Shown here: piece by piece, positions 62,403 through 64,000 of the stretch
How the letters are laid out: each line of letters starts with the position of its first letter
Numbering within the stretch: position 1 is the stretch's first letter
Assembly: GCA_902801485.1 (NCBI GenBank)
Contig: CADCIP010000015.1
Span: forward strand, 1-64,000
DNA from: an uncultured Bacteroidales bacterium
GTDB taxonomy: Bacteria > Bacteroidota > Bacteroidia > Bacteroidales > Bacteroidaceae
Direction of reading: 5' to 3'
DNA length: 64,000 bases
The notes under the pieces: model-generated
Databases searched by the model: none
What the model was told of the DNA's origin: nothing
The model's input: the letters and a program-made list of their open reading frames with translations, nothing else
Program-made: the position numbers and the translations under genes

Positions 62403-63391
62403 AGTTCCTCGTTGTAAATAAGTTGTGTAAGTGTCTGACCTACAGCCTCTAAGACGTTGGGGTCTATGTTCTCTGGTGTATCATTAACCGTATGCCAGGT
62501 TGGTCCGAAACTGCTGGGACCGTCTGTGAAGTAGGGAACAATGTCGATGCAGGGAATACGGGCATAGCGGTTTACGTTCACATGGTCATCCATCAGGTAG
62601 CCGCCTTCTCTGTTCAGGGGGAAATAGTGCCCGTAGCCAATCTGATTTCCCAAACGCCAAATCAGGCTTACTATGGGCTGGGCAAATTCCTGACTTACCC
62701 TCTCGGCAGGAAATACACTGCCTCTGCCGCCAACCATATCCAAGAGTACCCCATAACGGGCACGATAGCCATCCTCGCGTGCCTTCTCTGCCCAATACTT
62801 GGAACCTAAGCACCAAGTGTGGCTGTCGGACTCCTCTGTCTCGGCCCACTGGGGAGTTCCTAAGTCTTCGGCATCAAAGCAGACAAAATCAATACCTACC
62901 TTTACGGGCTTCTGGTTCAAGAGACGACAGAGTTCCATCATTACTGCCACGCCGCTGGCTCCGTCGTTAGCTGCCAGAACGGGCTTGCGGTGATTATTCT
63001 CGTCTTCATCATTATCAGCCCAAGGACGGCTGTCCCAATGGGCACAAAAGAGGATGCGGTCAGTATTCTCCGGGTTTAACTTGGCTATAATATTACAGGC
63101 AGGAAGTTTAGAGTTGTCCCAAAGGGTAACCTCGCAAGGCTGTTCCTCAACTACAGCACCCAAACGATTAAACTGGTCAACAAGATACTGCTTGCATAGA
63201 ACAGATTCCTTGGAACCCGTTACACGAGGACCAAATTCGCACTGCTCCTGAATGTACTTCATACAAGTATCAGTATTGAAAACAGGGCAAGGCGCCAAAG
63301 CAATGGTGTCAGCACCTCCTGCCTTACTCTTGGTTTTTCCGCCACAGGCTGAAAGTAAACAAACCAAAGCGGCTAAAAGAATGTATCTCAT
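62399..63391 (-). CDS. M28-fold glutaminyl cyclase-like lipoprotein
   Basis: The 330-residue protein has a lipobox (LLSACG, Cys about 16). The zinc-enzyme features of M28 and glutaminyl cyclases are ILFCAHWDSRPWADNDEDEN, the second ligand area AANDGASGVAVMMELC, FDAEDLGTPQWAETEES and MDDHVNVNRYARIPCIDIV. The 'HWDSRPWAD' and 'FDaEDlG' sequences match bacterial type II glutaminyl cyclases, which turn N-terminal glutamine of exported proteins into pyroglutamate. An aminopeptidase role is the alternative. It overlaps sufE by 4 bases. Confidence 0.82.
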   Translation of the reverse strand: MRYILLAALVCLLSACGGKTKSKAGGADTIALAPCPVFNTDTCMKYIQEQCEFGPRVTGSKESVLCKQYLVDQFNRLGAVVEEQPCEVTLWDNSKLPACNIIAKLNPENTDRILFCAHWDSRPWADNDEDENNHRKPVLAANDGASGVAVMMELCRLLNQKPVKVGIDFVCFDAEDLGTPQWAETEESDSHTWCLGSKYWAEKAREDGYRARYGVLLDMVGGRGSVFPAERVSQEFAQPIVSLIWRLGNQIGYGHYFPLNREGGYLMDDHVNVNRYARIPCIDIVPYFTDGPSSFGPTWHTVNDTPENIDPNVLEAVGQTLTQLIYNEEL

Positions 63392-63409
63392 TATAAAAAA
63401 TGTATAAGC

Positions 63410-64000
63410 TTAAATGTTCTTTATTTGCTCCATCACACGGAGGAAGTTTCCTCCCCAAATCATCTGAATCTGCTCTTCAGAATAACGTTCCTGCAAGAGA
63501 CGACGGGTAAAGTTGATAACCTCAGATGCATTGGCCATACCAGGAATGCCACCATCTCCATCAAAGTCGGTACCTATGCCCACGTGTTCTATACCCATAA
63601 TGTTCACCATGTGATTCAAGTGCTCTACGGCATCCAGAATAGTAGCTTTACCGTCAGAACGCAAGAAACCATTATACATCGTAACTTGTGCTACGCCTCC
63701 CTTCTGTGCCAACGCCTTCATTTGGTCGTCAGTAAGGTTACGAGGATGGTCACACAGGGAACGGGCACTGCTATGGCTGCAAACGATGGGTTTTTTGCTT
63801 ACTTTAAGAGCATCGTAGAAACTGGATTCGGCAGCATGGCTCATATCCACCATAATACCCAGGCGGTTCATTTCCAGGACTACCTTTTCGCCAAATGGAC
63901 TCAAACCGCCGTGTTCTGCATTTCCCCTGGCAGAATCGCAGATATCGTTATCGCCATTATGGCAAAGCGTCATATATACAATACCACGTTTGGCAAAATG
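63410..64000 (-). CDS. membrane dipeptidase (M19), 5' end cut by window edge
   Basis: The frame is open from the window edge to 63410, about 196 residues. It has the M19 features GLSPFGEKVVLEMNRLGIMV with DMSHAA, PIVCSHSSARSLCDHPRNLT with its zinc-ligand histidine, and VGIGTDFDGDGGIPGM near the C-terminus. These enzymes split dipeptides, including D-amino-acid ones. The N-terminal half lies outside the window. The M28-type gene follows 18 bases downstream on the same strand. Confidence 0.9.
   Translation of the reverse strand, partial: HFAKRGIVYMTLCHNGDNDICDSARGNAEHGGLSPFGEKVVLEMNRLGIMVDMSHAAESSFYDALKVSKKPIVCSHSSARSLCDHPRNLTDDQMKALAQKGGVAQVTMYNGFLRSDGKATILDAVEHLNHMVNIMGIEHVGIGTDFDGDGGIPGMANASEVINFTRRLLQERYSEEQIQMIWGGNFLRVMEQIKNI

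Overview
The window comes from a member of the Bacteroidales, most likely a Prevotella-like gut or rumen bacterium. Three things point there. Many genes are preceded by the Bacteroidetes promoter box TAnnTTTG, several with a TTTG box 19-20 bases further upstream. Exported proteins are mostly cleaved just before a glutamine (..SA|Q, ..KA|Q). The gene set includes the type IX secretion protein PorZ, proteins with type IX sorting tails, GH92 and GH88 glycosidases, CotH and InlB-repeat surface proteins, and KorAB. Everything below is read by eye from the sequence; family names rest on recognised motifs, not on database searches.

Layout. Positions 1-4530 (minus strand) are an AT-rich accessory island: a cut-off hypothetical gene, a DUF4304-like probable immunity gene, an orphan nuclease-like toxin C-terminus, a small lipoprotein, a frameshifted Imm26-like immunity gene and a HigB/HigA-like toxin-antitoxin pair. 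Positions 4600-8450 hold a TraB/GumN protein, a two-gene secreted hydrolase unit and two gene relics; one relic is the decayed tail of a paralogue of the large MG2-type protein at 39.6-42.8 kb. Positions 8.4-15.2 kb carry a 1511-residue CotH surface protein, a DUF4886 hydrolase and a SecB-like protein. At 15.3-18.5 kb come a candidate small RNA, tRNA-Arg(CCT) and korAB. At 18.5-26.9 kb (minus) are envelope proteins: a beta-barrel, an InlB-repeat protein, an OmpA-type protein and a coiled-coil lipoprotein.

Positions 27.0-28.6 kb carry tyrS and tRNA-Gln(TTG). Positions 28.6-37.0 kb (minus) hold a complete glycine cleavage cluster with its lipoate ligase (lplA, gcvT, gcvH, gcvPA, gcvPB, lpd) and a GH92 mannosidase 12 bases behind lpd. 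GH88 diverges from lplA. Positions 38.3-44.1 kb (plus) form a tight five-gene unit: ECF sigma factor, probable anti-sigma protein, small secreted protein, 1054-residue MG2-type protein and a CarboxypepD_reg-like protein. Positions 44.6-52.4 kb (plus) form leuS-yitT-yitT-rdgB-porZ. The rest is a beta-barrel protein, a PBP4-type dacB, nadB, trkH, a MalY/PatB lyase, and a minus-strand block with dusB, a Tat-type Fe-S aldo/keto reductase, an FMN-binding protein, sufE, a glutaminyl-cyclase-like M28 enzyme and a cut-off M19 dipeptidase.

How parts work together. LplA can attach lipoate to GcvH, which GcvPA/PB, GcvT and Lpd then use to break down glycine. PorZ belongs to the machinery that anchors proteins with the sorting tails seen at 8.4-13.0 kb and 19.6-22.2 kb. 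The glutaminyl cyclase could cap the N-terminal glutamine exposed on the many exported proteins. The most notable sequence-level findings are two in-frame palindromic repeats inside the essential leuS gene, a relic/intact pair of MG2-type genes, a broken immunity gene beside an orphan toxin, a promoter-terminator unit that could make a 70-nt RNA, and a divergent gene pair whose promoters predict almost leaderless mRNAs.
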